Source: Dolomedes plantarius
Taxonomy: Eukaryota; Arthropoda; Arachnida; Araneae; Dolomedidae
Assembly (NCBI GenBank): GCA_907164885.2
Contig: OU015498.1
Coordinates: forward strand, 94,065,233 to 94,129,232
DNA length: 64,000 bases
Direction: 5' to 3'
Shown: piece by piece, positions 1 to 11,001 of the stretch
How positions within the stretch are numbered: the stretch's first letter is position 1
Layout of the letters: each line of letters starts with the position of its first letter
Notes under the pieces: generated by a model
Databases searched by the model: none
What the model was told of the DNA's origin: nothing
The model's input: only the letters and a program-made list of their open reading frames with translations
Translations under genes and position numbers: made by a program

Positions 1-449
1 TTTCATTTCATTTATTTGAAAGAATGTTTTAAATAAATGCATGTTAATAAACAATTGACATCGTTAACTGACATGTTAATAAATAATTGAATCAATGATA
101 TTAATAAATTTTACAGGTCAATCATTGTAAATGCATGTTTAGGTAGGCATGTTTAGGTAGGTGGGGTACTTATACCGTTTTCAATGAAATTTCATTGGGT
201 CTTATCTTCATCATTATAGTGTAATAATTTTATTGTCACTTGGTGGTTTAAATAAATTTTGAGAAAATTAATTGTTTTATATTGTTAATCTTGCTCATTT
301 AAGCGAATTTCCATAGTAAAATATATAAAAATTTGCTCTGCCAGATGTCTTTTCTGAAAATTTTGGTTTTTGGTACTGGTGCTGTTTTCCACGGACAGTC
401 TTCAATTCTTACTATTTTTCGTAATAAATAATCTCACAATAGTTTGAAA
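1..449. other. AT-rich sequence, no gene seen
   Basis: Nothing recognisable was found here beyond short AT-rich runs, on either strand. Confidence 0.5.
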
Positions 450-700
450 GGCCCGAGATAGCCTAGTGGTAGCGTGTTGGGCACGAGAATGGGGGTGCTC
501 AGTTCGAATCCTGACGAACGCCATTAAATACTTTCGTGTCTAGGCAGGACATGGGCACGTTAAATCTGTAGACCGTATAGTCTTTCCATGATATGAGAGA
601 GGGTGGGAGTAGGTATGAGCCCCCCAGATGTCCGTGATAGGATCAGTCAAAACTGAGGTGGCACCAGGGGGTGGATTGGTTCACCTAAACCGTGTCCCCA
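450..700 (+). repeat. tRNA-derived SINE, family A, copy 1 (divergent 3' end)
   Basis: The head reads like a tRNA gene. A Pol III A box, TAGCCTAGTGG, lies at 459-469 and a B box, GTTCGAATCC, at 502-511. The body contains the family A signature 'gggcacgttaaatc' and a later 'gaggtggcacc'. The same head and body recur near 41.9, 44.1 and 59.7 kb, which marks this as a dispersed SINE rather than a tRNA gene. This copy lacks the clean (AAC)n tail seen in the best copies. It is presumably Pol III transcribed and mobilised by a LINE; both points are inferred from family knowledge. Confidence 0.8.
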
Positions 701-849
701 TTGAAAGCAACCAACGATTCTTGCGGTTAAAGTTCGAATATCTTCATTGACAAAAGCCCTAAAAGACCTTGTATATTTTCCAAGTAAATTCCCAGTCCTC
801 GTAATAACCAGGTTTCCTTTACAAAAATGGACTACAAAGTGCTAACGAT

Positions 850-1490
850 TTATTTATTATTTTTTTTAATTAAAAAAAAATTACCATTTGAAATCTCCTC
901 ATACACCACAAGGTATAACACGAGACTTACAGAAGTAAGTGAAAAACACAAAACAAGAAAAATTAAAAAATTAAAATTACAAACAAAATTTCGCAAGACA
1001 GCAAGACTTTCAACACTCTTAACAAGATCAGAAAAAACAGGAGGCCACCAAATGGACAGACGTCTCAAATCCGGCTTTAAGATAACTCGGGCACTCGCAT
1101 GTAATTTGCAGTGAAAAATTAAATGTTCAACATCTTCATCAGCATCACCGCAAGCACAAAGTTCATTGGTCACCAAATTAAAACGAAGCAAATAGCTCTT
1201 AAAATTTCCATGGCCAGTTAAAACTTGAGTTAAGTTAAAGTCAGTTGAAAAGTTCTTACACTTTAAACGCTGAAAAATAGTAGAAATTTTTTTTTGTCCA
1301 CAATGCCTTAGACGAAGCAAGGAATTCAGTATTCCAGTCCAAGACAGTTTTTTCCCTAGCTACACGCTTCCAGTGAGACGCCGGGACAGACGTCACTAAA
1401 TCTATTTCGTGAAAAGTCGCTTCTTTCGCCAACTGGTCCGCTCTTTCATTACCAAGATTACCACTATGGCAAAGAATGTAAGAAAAATGA
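850..1490 (-). pseudogene. 3' end relic of a non-LTR retrotransposon (RNase H tail)
   Basis: Read on the minus strand, about 1470-1330 encodes an RNase H C-terminal motif (HSGNLGNERADQLAKEAT), whose ADQLAK aspartate matches a catalytic position. The next stretch (1320-850) encodes the post-RNase H region typical of I/Jockey-type elements: LTGHGNF, then a Cys/His cluster (CACGDADEDVEHLIFHC). The two parts lie in different frames, so there is a frameshift near 1320. The 157-codon open frame has no ATG start, and its last third is low-complexity hydrophobic sequence that is probably 3' UTR. RT and endonuclease are absent. It is a dead 5'-truncated copy. Confidence 0.75.
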
Positions 1491-2144
1491 ATTATTTTTC
1501 ATTTAGCACAGAAAAACTAGGTTTATTAATTTGCTTCTACCTCTGATAGAATGCAGCCTTAATTTCACTTAGTTCTTCAACATCATAGAAGTCGTACAAG
1601 AAAACAGCCCGTTTTCTCTGCCTGTTTCGTAGCTTTTCACCCCGTTGTGTAACTTGGATGATAACTCACTTTACACTGAATCATTGTAACTTTGATTAGA
1701 AACCGCATAGCTGAATTTTGAAGTTTACATACGACTAATGCAGATCGACTGAACTACAAAATTCTGTCTATTTGCAGAGAGAGTAACTGAACGATTAGCA
1801 AATATCGGCCCCCCTTACTGCAGACAAAAGCTGTGGAAATGACTATTACAGTCAAACAAATTAGGAAGATCTTAATTTAAAATATATTTTTTCATGATTC
1901 TTGGCTCAGAGAATACGATTTTTAACGAAGTTAATAGAGAAAGGAAGTCGGCTTTACAAGTTCAAAAAATCGTAAAATCTTATCCACTGAATAGGAATTA
2001 CGCTCGTAAAAAATGCGTAAGTTCCGTACATTTAAAGTTGAGAAACCATTATATATTTATTTCCTCCTTACTCCCGTGTTGTCCTTAAATAAGGGATCGC
2101 TACTGGCGATTCTTACTGTATTTTATTTTTTAAGGAAAAAATAT
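1491..2144. other. No gene seen
   Basis: Short open frames here (for example 1894-2088) show no recognisable domain. I see no repeat structure. Confidence 0.4.
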
Positions 2145-2330
2145 GTTGTTGTTGTTTCTAATGCCCCCTGGCTGGAATTTCCAAACCAGGTCCATATACG
2201 CTACGGGCTGAAGTGTGTTTTGCATAGCACCACAAAGGTCGGAGTCTGTCTTAGATAGTTGCCACCTCAATTTTGACCGAGCACCTCCCAGGGGCGATAT
2301 CTGGAGGGATCGTAACCTCTCCCAACAAGG
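2145..2330 (-). repeat. SINE family A, 5'-truncated copy 2
   Basis: Read on the minus strand this is the 3' half of family A: the 'gaggtggcaac' block, 'gactccgacctttgtgg', and a 3' tail of AAC units (seen on the plus strand as gttgttgtt from 2145). The tRNA-like head is missing, as expected from 5' truncation during reverse transcription. Confidence 0.75.
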
Positions 2331-2687
2331 GAAATATGTACTTTAACTACAAACACTGTTTGAAAATACCCTGACCTCTTTACTGAACTAGATAAATCAA
2401 GTTCACGCATTTACTCGAACCTGCACGTTTTATCCAGCAATACTGATGTAAAAATCTAGATGTGCATCATTAGAAATCAGTATGGATGATGTATGTACGA
2501 AATGAGCTTTTACTTAGACCTGGAGGTTTAGAGCTCGCAACACATTCGGGTGGCTCATTATATTATAGTAAATGCGGTATGTATAATCAACTTCTTTTCT
2601 AAGGTATGAAAACTGGAATTTTTGTTTTAATTCCGGGGGTTTAGGGCCCTTTAAAGCTACTTAAAGGTTGAGTTTTTCAAAAAGATA

Positions 2688-2710
2688 AACTAAGCCAATT
2701 TGGCTTAGTT
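2688..2710. repeat. Perfect 11-bp-arm palindrome
   Basis: AACTAAGCCAA and its exact reverse complement TTGGCTTAGTT are separated by one base. It lies about 30 bases upstream of the candidate hammerhead ribozyme and may belong to the same element. Confidence 0.8.
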
Positions 2711-2738
2711 TTCGGGTTTTTGAGCTGCCACTAAGTTC

Positions 2739-2790
2739 TTTTCACTGATGAAGAAGCTCCTTTGCAGATTCGAAACGGCCGTATGCAAAA
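2739..2790 (+). ncRNA. Candidate hammerhead ribozyme, type I minimal form
   Basis: The conserved core CTGATGA is at 2745-2751 and GAAA at 2772-2775. Stem I pairs TTTTCA (2739-2744) with TGCAAAA (2784-2790), leaving one bulged C. Stem II pairs 2753-2758 with 2766-2771: G-C, A-U, A-U, a G/A mismatch, C-G, U-A. An unpaired A (2752) sits between the core and stem II. Stem III is only A-U and C-G closed by a GGCC loop, followed by U2782 and A2783, which gives a GUA cleavage triplet. Very short stem III hammerheads are known from Penelope-like elements and other retroelements. Stem II imperfections suggest a decayed or weak ribozyme. A chance match is possible. Confidence 0.4.
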
Positions 2791-2824
2791 TTGCACCTTA
2801 CTGCTATTTGTGCTTAATTTACAG

Positions 2825-2970
2825 TGAATTTCCTGTTTATACTTTATTATGGGAGCACCATTGCTCCCTATGAAAGGACAACACGGTAGCGTCCAAACTT
2901 TACCCGGGGTTTGAACCCAAGCCCACAGCGTGGAAGAGTACGACGCTCACCACTATACCATGTAGTCGGC
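2825..2970 (-). repeat. tRNA-derived SINE, family B, copy 1
   Basis: On the minus strand the head carries an A box, TGGTATAGTGG (2950-2960), and a B box, GGGTTCAAACC (2908-2918), spaced as in a tRNA. The body includes 'tactcttccacgctgtgggc' and then 'ctttcatagggagca'. A second copy with the same head and body lies at 26241-26850. The head differs from family A. Confidence 0.75.
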
Positions 2971-4352
2971 TTTTTGATTAATATAGTATTTAACAAATTA
3001 GCGCGTGTCTGAAGATAGTAATAAATTAATTGATCAGAAATGAATTAATTGTCTTTAGATTATTACTTTCTAATTCATTATGTGGCCTATGAACAACAGA
3101 ATAGTAAGAATTTTAAATCTTCCAATCTGTTTAGTTACTTATTTTCCATGTATAATCACCGATTCGTGTAGGCTTAAACAAAGAAATTTTACTGTGATAT
3201 GTAATCCGTCTCATTTCTAGTCAATTTGTCGACACGTGTTTTATTATAACTTTCTAATAACTTTGACATTTTGATAATTCGAATTCCTAATCTCGAAAAC
3301 GAACAGACAAAAGATATATCGATTACCAAAGTATCTTACAAATAAATTGGTATAATTGAATTTACTCTCATTTCTGGGCTCTAAGGCAATTACTTAGATA
3401 ATTAAGTCAGGTATCTCCATGCTTTATTTAATGGCTTAAGTATTTCATTATTTATAGTTGGAATAGAATGAAACTGATGATTTGCAGGTTCGAATTCGGC
3501 TTTTCCTATTGCAACTTAGCATTTCTTTAGATTGAAAGTTTTCTTCTGTATGATAATTAAATCTGGTTAATTAATCGAGATTATAAATCTTCTGTGTAAA
3601 GACCATTTATTTAATTACCATATGAAACACTTGAATATTATATTAAGGTCTAAAGAGGAAAATTTTCCGTGTTTATCCGTAGGGCAACAGTTCTATATTT
3701 TGTATAGTAAAACTTCATTTATGGTATTTGTAAAGTAATACGAATAATAAAAGATAGGAAAAGAAAGGTGTAATTAAACTTGCATTACAGAGCTTTAAAA
3801 CATGCAATTGAAATTTCTCGTTGTTTTTTAGTTACTGCTTACTGATGTAATTGTAACTTCGCCTCTTGTGCCGAGGGATTTGGCGGGCAATGCAGAAACA
3901 GCCTGAATATGTTGTTCTTGACCCCCCCCCATTTTCTTGAACCGTTGCCCAGTAAAATAAGGCAAGTCTACTGAATATCCTATCTTCCAGTAAAAATCCC
4001 TTTTTAATGGTATTGTCGGCCACTATGTAGAAAGAGGTGTTATCATGAAACATTATTTCACTAGCAATTTAATTTGGTTTTCATTCGTGCGTTAGTTTCA
4101 AATTTCAACTTATAGATATGGACAAAAGCTTAAGCGAAACCCCCTTTTTTTTAACTGATATATTTTCCCTATCTTGTAAATTACTTCTTGAAACTGATAT
4201 ATCTCCCCTCTTATTAAGCTTTTAAAAAAGATTATCTTACGGAACTCTCTGATCTGTTTAAAACTGACAGTCCTGCAGTTTTATTTTGCCAGAGACGCTA
4301 TTTCCCATTTTTAATTTCGCTAGAGTAGCCATTAAACGTTCATCTACGAAAT
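2971..4352. other. No gene seen; one weak hammerhead-like relic
   Basis: The sequence is AT-rich without coding potential that I can defend. At 3473-3500, CTGATGA is followed by TTTGCAGGTTCGAATTCGGC, which resembles the 2745-2780 hammerhead segment with about 10 bases of stem II missing. A C9 run occurs near 3922-3930. Confidence 0.4.
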
Positions 4353-4360
4353 GTTTAGAG

Positions 4361-4659
4361 TAGGCCTGCACAACATACGGCCCACATGCGGTCCTCCAGC
4401 ACTTACTTTGTGACCCGCGAAGCCATATATGAAGACGCATAATATTATAAATTTAAAAAATATGGTATATTATTTTAGATTTATAATATTACGAAAAGAT
4501 ACAAGCAATGATTATTAAATTTTTAAAAAATAATCAGTAATTTATTTTTAGTTAGATAAAGTATTTTTCGCTTTCCCCTCAATCCTATTTCCTCGCGGTC
4601 CGCAGCAGCTATTCATAAAATAATAAGACTCTCATCCGATTTCGAATTGTGCAGGCCCG
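4361..4659. mobile_element. hAT-type MITE, 299 bp
   Basis: The left end TAGGCCTGCACAAC mirrors the right end (reverse complement CGGGCCTGCACAAT). It is flanked by GTTTAGAG (4353-4360) and GTCTAGAG (4660-4667), an 8-bp target duplication with one mismatch. The 8-bp duplication and short inverted ends point to the hAT superfamily. A 60-codon minus-strand frame overlapping the left end is not a known protein. Confidence 0.7.
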
Positions 4660-4667
4660 GTCTAGAG

Positions 4668-5639
4668 GTCTCAAACATTATGATGTGTTCATGTACGTCA
4701 TAGTTTGAGAGTTTCTCGCCGTTTCCCACAGTCTTGTTTAAAACGTGGTTATAAGTCTGTGTTGTGAAGGATTCGCAGTTGGGATATTTTGGCTCCTTCC
4801 AACACTATGCAACATCACCATTTTTTCCGTCAACACGTTTATGGGTCGTAAAACGGCCATATTGGAAGGGGCCTGTCACGCAACTGCTCCGAAGGGGTAG
4901 GGCCATCATCTTCTAGGAATCAACACACCCCAAAATTCCTTAGGAAGAGAGGAAACACAATTCCACGAAGATACAAGGACCCTACAATTTTCGCGGAAAT
5001 AAAAATACCAAGTGAGTCAACAATGGCGATGTCGCATACTGTTGGAAGGAGTCAAAATGTCCCAACTACGAATCCTTCACAACAGTCTGTCTTTCAGTAT
5101 CGGTTGTTTGGTGAGAGCGCTACGGTGGTCTTTTACTACCGAAGATGTAAATCGGCTGGGACCTAGTCTATTCCGAATGGCTATAAACACCCATGCGCCA
5201 ACCACGAAACTCGAACTTACAGACAGACTGTGGTTTGGGATGCCATCTCCTTAGTCATTCAGCCATCTCATCCGGTCTCTGTTTGTCAAGGTTCCGCTCA
5301 GTTTAGATTAGGTTTCCACGACTACGTGAATAAAAAGTAAATATTACATTGGACTGTCCTCGGGTGTATTCCTTTTTTATAAAACTGGGAACTAATTTGA
5401 GAACTAAATCGAAAGGTATTCCCCAGGAATGAGTTCCGCTTCAGTTTCATGGTCCGAGCGCCCACCTACGCCGGATTCATTTTGAGTTTGAATTCAAACC
5501 TGCTCGGGGCCAAAGCTCAGTCTCTCACAGTCAATGTATTAAACAGATAAAGATAATTTTAAAGTCAATATGGATAAAAATTAATCATTAGATATTCTAA
5601 TACTTTTTTTTCAAATAAAAAGTTTTATTTATTCATATA
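4668..5639. other. No gene seen
   Basis: Short open frames (such as 5012-5254) show no domain. No repeat structure was noticed. Confidence 0.4.
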
Positions 5640-7146
5640 CACTGGTTATCAAAAATTAAGGAAAAGTCACAAAAATAGCGATTACTCAAAAAGTTAAGCG
5701 TAGACTTTAATGAAACTTATACACATTATACAACACATAGGTAGGTATAAAATAGCATAAAAAGGAATCGCCAGGCAATTATGGTGTTATAGAAAATAGC
5801 ATATACATACAATGAACAAATCGGATGTGTCAGTTTGGTATAGGAAAAGTACCTTTAATATGGCGTATGATCCCCCCGAGAAGCAATACAGCCCATACAG
5901 AAATGTGTGATGCTGTCAATTATGCGGTCTATGAGTTCGCTAGGAAGTGAGAGCCATTGCTCTTGCAAAGCAGTTGAAAGCGTGGCTAGGGTCCTAGGAG
6001 GAGGATTGAAAGCAGCTATACGTCATCCTAAAGAGTCCCAAACATGCTCGATAGGATTCAGGTGATCGAGCTGGCCACTCAAAACAAGCGCTGAATTCAT
6101 GCGCTGAATTGTTTCCTGCTCAAGATAAGCATCCACTATGCGAGCCCTGTGCGGTCTCGCGTTATCGTCCTGTAGCACGAAAACATCACCTATTGCCCCG
6201 GCATAAGGGCACACATAAGCATCAAGGATGTCATCTCTATAGGTGTGAGCATTCACATTTCCACGGAGAAAGACATGGAAGTCTGTACGTCCACCCAAAG
6301 AGATACCGCCCAAACATAGACACTGCCTGATCCGTATGCATCTCTTTCACGGATGTGTGATGGATGAAAACGAGTTCCAGGTTCCCTCCAAATCAAAATA
6401 CGCCTACTATCGCTTTGGAGGCTAAACCTGGACTCATCCGTAAAGAGAACAGCCCTACATTGGTCATGCGTCCAGTAGACATGTTGACGTGCCCACTGCA
6501 AACGTTCCCGCCTATGGCGTGACGTGAGCGGAACGCAAATGGCTGGTCGCCTCGCAAAAAGACCACCTTCGTGAAGCCTTCTACGCACGGTTGAAGTTGA
6601 TACCAACGTTCCGGAACTTGCAGCGAGGGAGGATCTGAGTTCAGACGGATTTGCGGTTCTATTCTTTCGTGCGTATAATTACAAATATGGGTCATCGGCA
6701 CTCGTCGTAGCGTATGGCCGTCCTTGGCTGAACCTCCTAGATGCCGAATCTGTGGTTAGAAATTGTTGCCAAAGTCAATGAACCACAGACGGACCCACAT
6801 TTAGCCATCTGGCCACTTCTGTCTGACTTTGTCCTGTCTCTAGTCTCCCAATAGCTCGCCATCGCAGTTCTTCGGTCAAATGATGCCTGGAGGTCATTGT
6901 TACAATTTGGCTATGCCAGATGTCTAATCTCAGCCTCGCAGATACAATTGCCGCTTTGCTCTGAGACATGCACTTTTATGCTCCTCGCAAATGACGTATT
7001 CCGACTGCAGCTCCACTATTTTGCATAATGTAGTATTGTTCAGCACCTTTTACTTAACAACATATTCAAATTTTAAACAGATTGGCCTAGTTTTGAGCGT
7101 GTTATCCCTCTTTTTGGGATTTTTCCTTAATTTTTGATAACTAGTA
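5640..7146 (-). mobile_element. Tc1-type DNA transposon, inactive, 1507 bp
   Basis: The inverted ends match closely. The left end reads CACTGGTTATCAAAAATTAA and the reverse complement of the right end reads TACTAGTTATCAAAAATTAA. TA dinucleotides at 5638-5639 and 7147-7148 form the expected Tc1/mariner target duplication. A minus-strand transposase relic lies between them. Confidence 0.9.
6010..6897 (-). pseudogene. Tc1-type transposase, broken
   Basis: The protein would cut and paste the element by a DDE mechanism. The likely start ATG is at 6895-6897 (MTSRHHLTEEL), followed by a helix-turn-helix region (GRLETGQSQTEVARWLNVG). The next piece has the first catalytic Asp in LFTDESRFSL. A third piece has QDDNARPH (second Asp) and NPIEHVW (third acidic residue). 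The pieces lie in different frames. The motif GCGCTGAATT occurs at 6088-6097 and again at 6101-6110, which looks like a 13-bp duplication. It widens the spacing between the second Asp and the Glu to 38 residues instead of the family's usual 34. It is not functional. Confidence 0.85.
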
Positions 7147-7148
7147 TA

Positions 7149-7635
7149 TTTTGAATTTACTGGTTTCTAAATCTCTATCAATTCAATGGATAGTGAATGT
7201 GAACGATCTCGAAATTCTTACTTTATCTAGGTCCTCTAAAGATTCTTTAAAATAGTGTACAGAAGTTGACTGAAATGTTTTTGATCAGAAAATCTTTGTA
7301 ACATTTCAGGGACTGAAAATACTTATACAATAATATGTGTAAGAATATAGATTCTGAATTTACTAAGCTCAATGTACTGAGAAACTTAGAAGTGGATGAG
7401 AAATCATGTGTAAATCAGATCACAAAAAGACGTTAATGCATGAATTCAGAAATTTGCTGAGTAAAGATATAAAATAATAATAATAATAATAATAATGGAA
7501 CGCAAACATAAATTATAAAAAATAATGGTAACTAATGCAGCTAAATTTATTTTTTTTTTAAAAAAAGGATGACGTAATTTTATATATATCAAAAAAGAAA
7601 GTAGTACATTACTTTTTCTTTTTTATCCTACAAAG
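7149..7635. other. No gene; (AAT)n microsatellite
   Basis: A short AAT run lies at about 7475-7497. Otherwise the sequence is AT-rich and featureless. Confidence 0.5.
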
Positions 7636-10280
7636 CAATGATTTCCAACCTTTTTATATTTGAGTACCACCTGAGAACTTTGTAGGGTCGTGGCGTACCA
7701 CTGGTTATGTTATAACTTTTTGAGAGGGGTCAAACAAATTTTATACACATAAAAATAACTTTACAAAATATATCAAGTATAAATGAAACAAAATACAGAA
7801 AATAAATCCGTAAAACTAGAAAAAAGCCGTTTATGCGTAATTGTGTTGTTGTTTCCAATCCCCTTGGTGTAGGAAAGCCTACATTAAGTCCAATACAACC
7901 CGCCACAAAAGAGAAACACAGACAATATACTACCGACAGCTGTCTCAAAGAGACGCCCATACATTCTAGGAGGTGAGCAGGCGAAGCAGGAAGGGAACAA
8001 GAGCAAACAGAAAAAGATTTCTCCCCCTCCATGAATTTCATACTACGGAGTTGTCCGCTTCCGAGTCTCGCCATGGCCGTCTGGAGAGATCTAGAACTCC
8101 TGTACTGCAGAGAGAGGCCTGGGTTCTTTGCGACATACCAGTGGTGAACAGGGGGAGTACGCCAAGAGGAATTTATTTTAATTTTGTGAAGAGAATGAAT
8201 TTCCGAATGACACAAGACAGAAGAACTGGTTTAGGGTAATCACATCCCTTTCTAGCCAGCTCATCAGCGATCTCGTTTCCAGGCACACCGACATGAGACG
8301 GTATCCATTACAGACACATAGAACTCCTCTGACCAAGCCTTGCCAACTTGGAAATAATACCTTGACCTGTACTATCCACGATATCCGGCCAGTTCTTTAA
8401 ATACTGAATGGAGCTGCTGCTGTCTGTCCGAATTCAAACGCTGTCCCTATCAGAACATAGTGCATGATCGAGAGCGCTACTGACAGCGATAAGTTCAGAT
8501 CTAAAGACGGAACAATGGTCAGCGTTTCTAACGCTGCCTCTATACTCACCCTCGGAAGTGTTAAAATAGATGCCACTCCCAGCTCTACCCGTATCCGATC
8601 GACTACCATCTGTATAGATTACCAAGCCCCGTCAGGAATAACATTAATGAATTCAAGAGCCATTTGCCTGAGTAGTTACGGATGATGATCATGTTTGGTA
8701 ATACTAGTCAACAAATTTCCCGTAAATCAACATGTCTGAGAGATGCACTAAGAGTGAGAAAACTAAAAAGTATAGATGGCTCTACGTTAAAACCAATAAA
8801 ATCACGTTTCCACACATAATTAAGTGGGCTGTCACGCTTTAAACGTTGGTTACTTGTCCAGTTTAAAATGAAGGCCGAGGTCCTATTATAGGAACCAAAA
8901 CTTTTAAGTTTGTTAAAATATCTGTAGGAATTGACCTCAAATCTCATAGACAATGGCTGGATGTCCGCTTCATAAAGAACCACATCGTTATGGAAACTGT
9001 TTCTAATTCCCGTGATGATTCTCGCTGCCCTGAACTGCACTCTCTATAATTTCTTCAAGTTAGTAGGAGAGGCCATTTGAAATATTTGATATCCGTATTC
9101 AAGGACAGGACGAACTAAGGTGATATAGGTTATTCTAATAATAGAGACATCAGATCCCCAATCTCTGTAAGATATATATTTTAAGATCCGAAGTCTCTTT
9201 CTTGCTTTATCGGCTAGTTTATCAATATGTTTGCTGCAATTCACTTCAGGATCCAAAGTAAAGCCGAGATACGTAGGGTATTTATTACAGTCCATGCGAT
9301 CTCTTTTTAGAAAAAGGTCAGGAGAATAATTATAGAGATGTCTGTTAGTGGTAAAAAAGCAGCTTGGGGACTTGGGGGCATTAAAATTAAGTTTGTGGTT
9401 ATCAGCAAACTCCTGAATTGCTTTTAAGGATCTATTCAACTGATTTTCCATATTACTAATATCTGAATCACTGCACTACATAACAACATCATCAGCGAAT
9501 AGTCCGATTTGACAGGGAATGACGCATTTTTCAATCCCAGAAATAAACAGTGAAAATAGGGTGGGACTCAAAACAGAATCCCGAGGAATTACCTGATATG
9601 TTTTGTAAAAACCCGAGAGATTATTTTGAGAGTTGACACAAAAATTGCGTTTTTTCAAAAAGTTCGAGATCCAGGGCAGTGCTCTACCTCTGATGTTAAA
9701 AACACCAAAGCACTTATATAGGAGCTTATATTTCCATATCCTGTCGAAAGCCCTGGACAAATCTAGAAATACCGCCTCGGTGTGTCTCGTTGGTTTGTGA
9801 TTCTGAGAACCTCTAACACACTGGGTGAAGTACAATATTTGATCAATAGTGCTGTGACCCCTATGTAAAGCAAATTATTCCGGGGACAGCAAATCATTAG
9901 ACTGCAAGTGATGAGTCAATCTTCGCAATACAGTGCCTTCAATCAGTTTGCAAGTGATACAAGTAAGAGAGATTGGTCGGTAGCTTTCCGTAGAATTGGC
10001 TTTCTTGTTTGGTTTGCGTATGGGAATAATGATGGCTGATTTCCACTGTCTCGGGAGTTTACCAGTTTTCCATGACAAGTTAAAAATTTGTAAGAGTCTC
10101 TCCTTACACAAAGTTCCAAGGATGGGTAGAGAGCCTTGGGCTGGGATGTAATTGTTATTAACAAATGGCAAATACAATTTCCCAACACTGTGCTTACTAT
10201 TACACATTGTACTAATTATTATAGAACCTTTCTGCGTACCACCTCGAATGCTCTCGCGTACCACCAGTTGGGGGCCACTG
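7636..10280. mobile_element. hAT-type MITE split by a non-LTR retrotransposon
   Basis: The left end CAATGATTTCCAACC mirrors the right end (reverse complement CAGTGGCCCCCAACTGG), of the widespread hAT form CAGTGGTTCCCAACC. Both halves carry the 'gtaccac' body motif. The host element is only about 150 bp once the insert (about 7735-10220) is removed. The flanking 8-mers, CTACAAAG and CTATTTAT, match poorly, so the duplication is eroded or the boundary is slightly off. Confidence 0.6.
7735..10220 (-). pseudogene. 5'-truncated non-LTR retrotransposon, RT plus RNase H
   Basis: Reading the minus strand from 10220 downward: RT fingers/palm (GKLPRQWKSAIIIPIRKP, then SYRPISLTC) at about 10110-9940; AVFLDLSRAFDRIW near 9770; a degraded PRDSVLSPTLF; and the catalytic FADDVV at about 9480-9500. 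Then come the thumb region (9451-8708) and RNase H with TDGS (about 8610), FRSELIA (about 8500) and NEIADELARKG (about 8270). A terminal Cys/His cluster (CSCSLPASPAHLLEC) lies near 8000. The reading frame is broken in several places, and the endonuclease and 5' end are missing. The domain order fits I/Jockey-group elements carrying RNase H; clade assignment would need a tree. Confidence 0.85.
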
Positions 10281-10582
10281 CTATTTATAGGGGGTACCAA
10301 TTATTTTCAGCTCTTCTATCGTATGTTGTATGTTTTTCTCTGTTAACCGCTGTACATTATTTTTAAAAATATTAATTAACTTGTTAAAAACAATATTCCT
10401 GAAAGTACTGCAATGCATACAAAATGTGTGCGGCGTTTATATTTGTTTGAGTGTTAATTAACTACGCATAAATATCCTCTATAAGTGTCAAAAAAACTTT
10501 CTATATTTTTTCCTGCCATAATATTCCGTGCCTCATTACGAAACGGAATTCTTTGTAAAAACAAAGTTATTGTAGTACTTAA

Positions 10583-10997
10583 AGCTGCTGTGTACTAACC
10601 CTATTGGATTCACTCACCTCAATGTTATCCTATGGAGAAAAATTGTCTACGATTTACAGCCACATAAATGCTCATAATCCAATAAAAATGGCATTCTCAG
10701 AGAGCGTGAACTTTTCTGCACCTTGCAACAGGGTTCATTTTGTAAATTTCGTCCACCAAAGGATTTGATAAGCGCTTAAAATACACTATACCAGATTTTT
10801 TCCCGAATAGTTAAAGTTTTAAAATATAATTTACATATTTTTAAAACGAAAAATGCCCCAAGGTGTAAAATGTCTTTCTCTATTAAGGAGAACAGTTTAA
10901 AACAATCTTTAAATGCAAGTCGGCAATCCTTGGACACATTTTCTCCATAGGTTAACATTGAGGTGAGCGAATCCAATAGGGTTAGCAAACGGCAACC
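10583..10997. mobile_element. piggyBac-type MITE, copy 1, 415 bp
   Basis: It is flanked by TTAA at 10579-10582 and 10998-11001. The inverted ends share CTAACCCTATTGGATTC (one arm has CACTC, the other GCTC next) and TATGGAGAAAA. The interior matches the copy at 55233-55655 throughout, for example 'gaacttttctgcac' and 'ttgcaacagg'. TTAA duplication is the hallmark of piggyBac-superfamily transposition. There is no coding capacity. Confidence 0.85.
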
Positions 10998-11001
10998 TTA
11001 A

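Noticed and set aside
450..520. Genuine tRNA gene
   Set aside because: The A and B boxes are tRNA-like, but the head is followed by a SINE body repeated at four other loci. The head does not close a clean acceptor stem.
6109..6330. Plus-strand frame of 73 codons
   Set aside because: It is the antisense of the Tc1 transposase catalytic region.
7973..8239. Plus-strand frame of 88 codons
   Set aside because: It is the antisense of the non-LTR retrotransposon 3' coding region.
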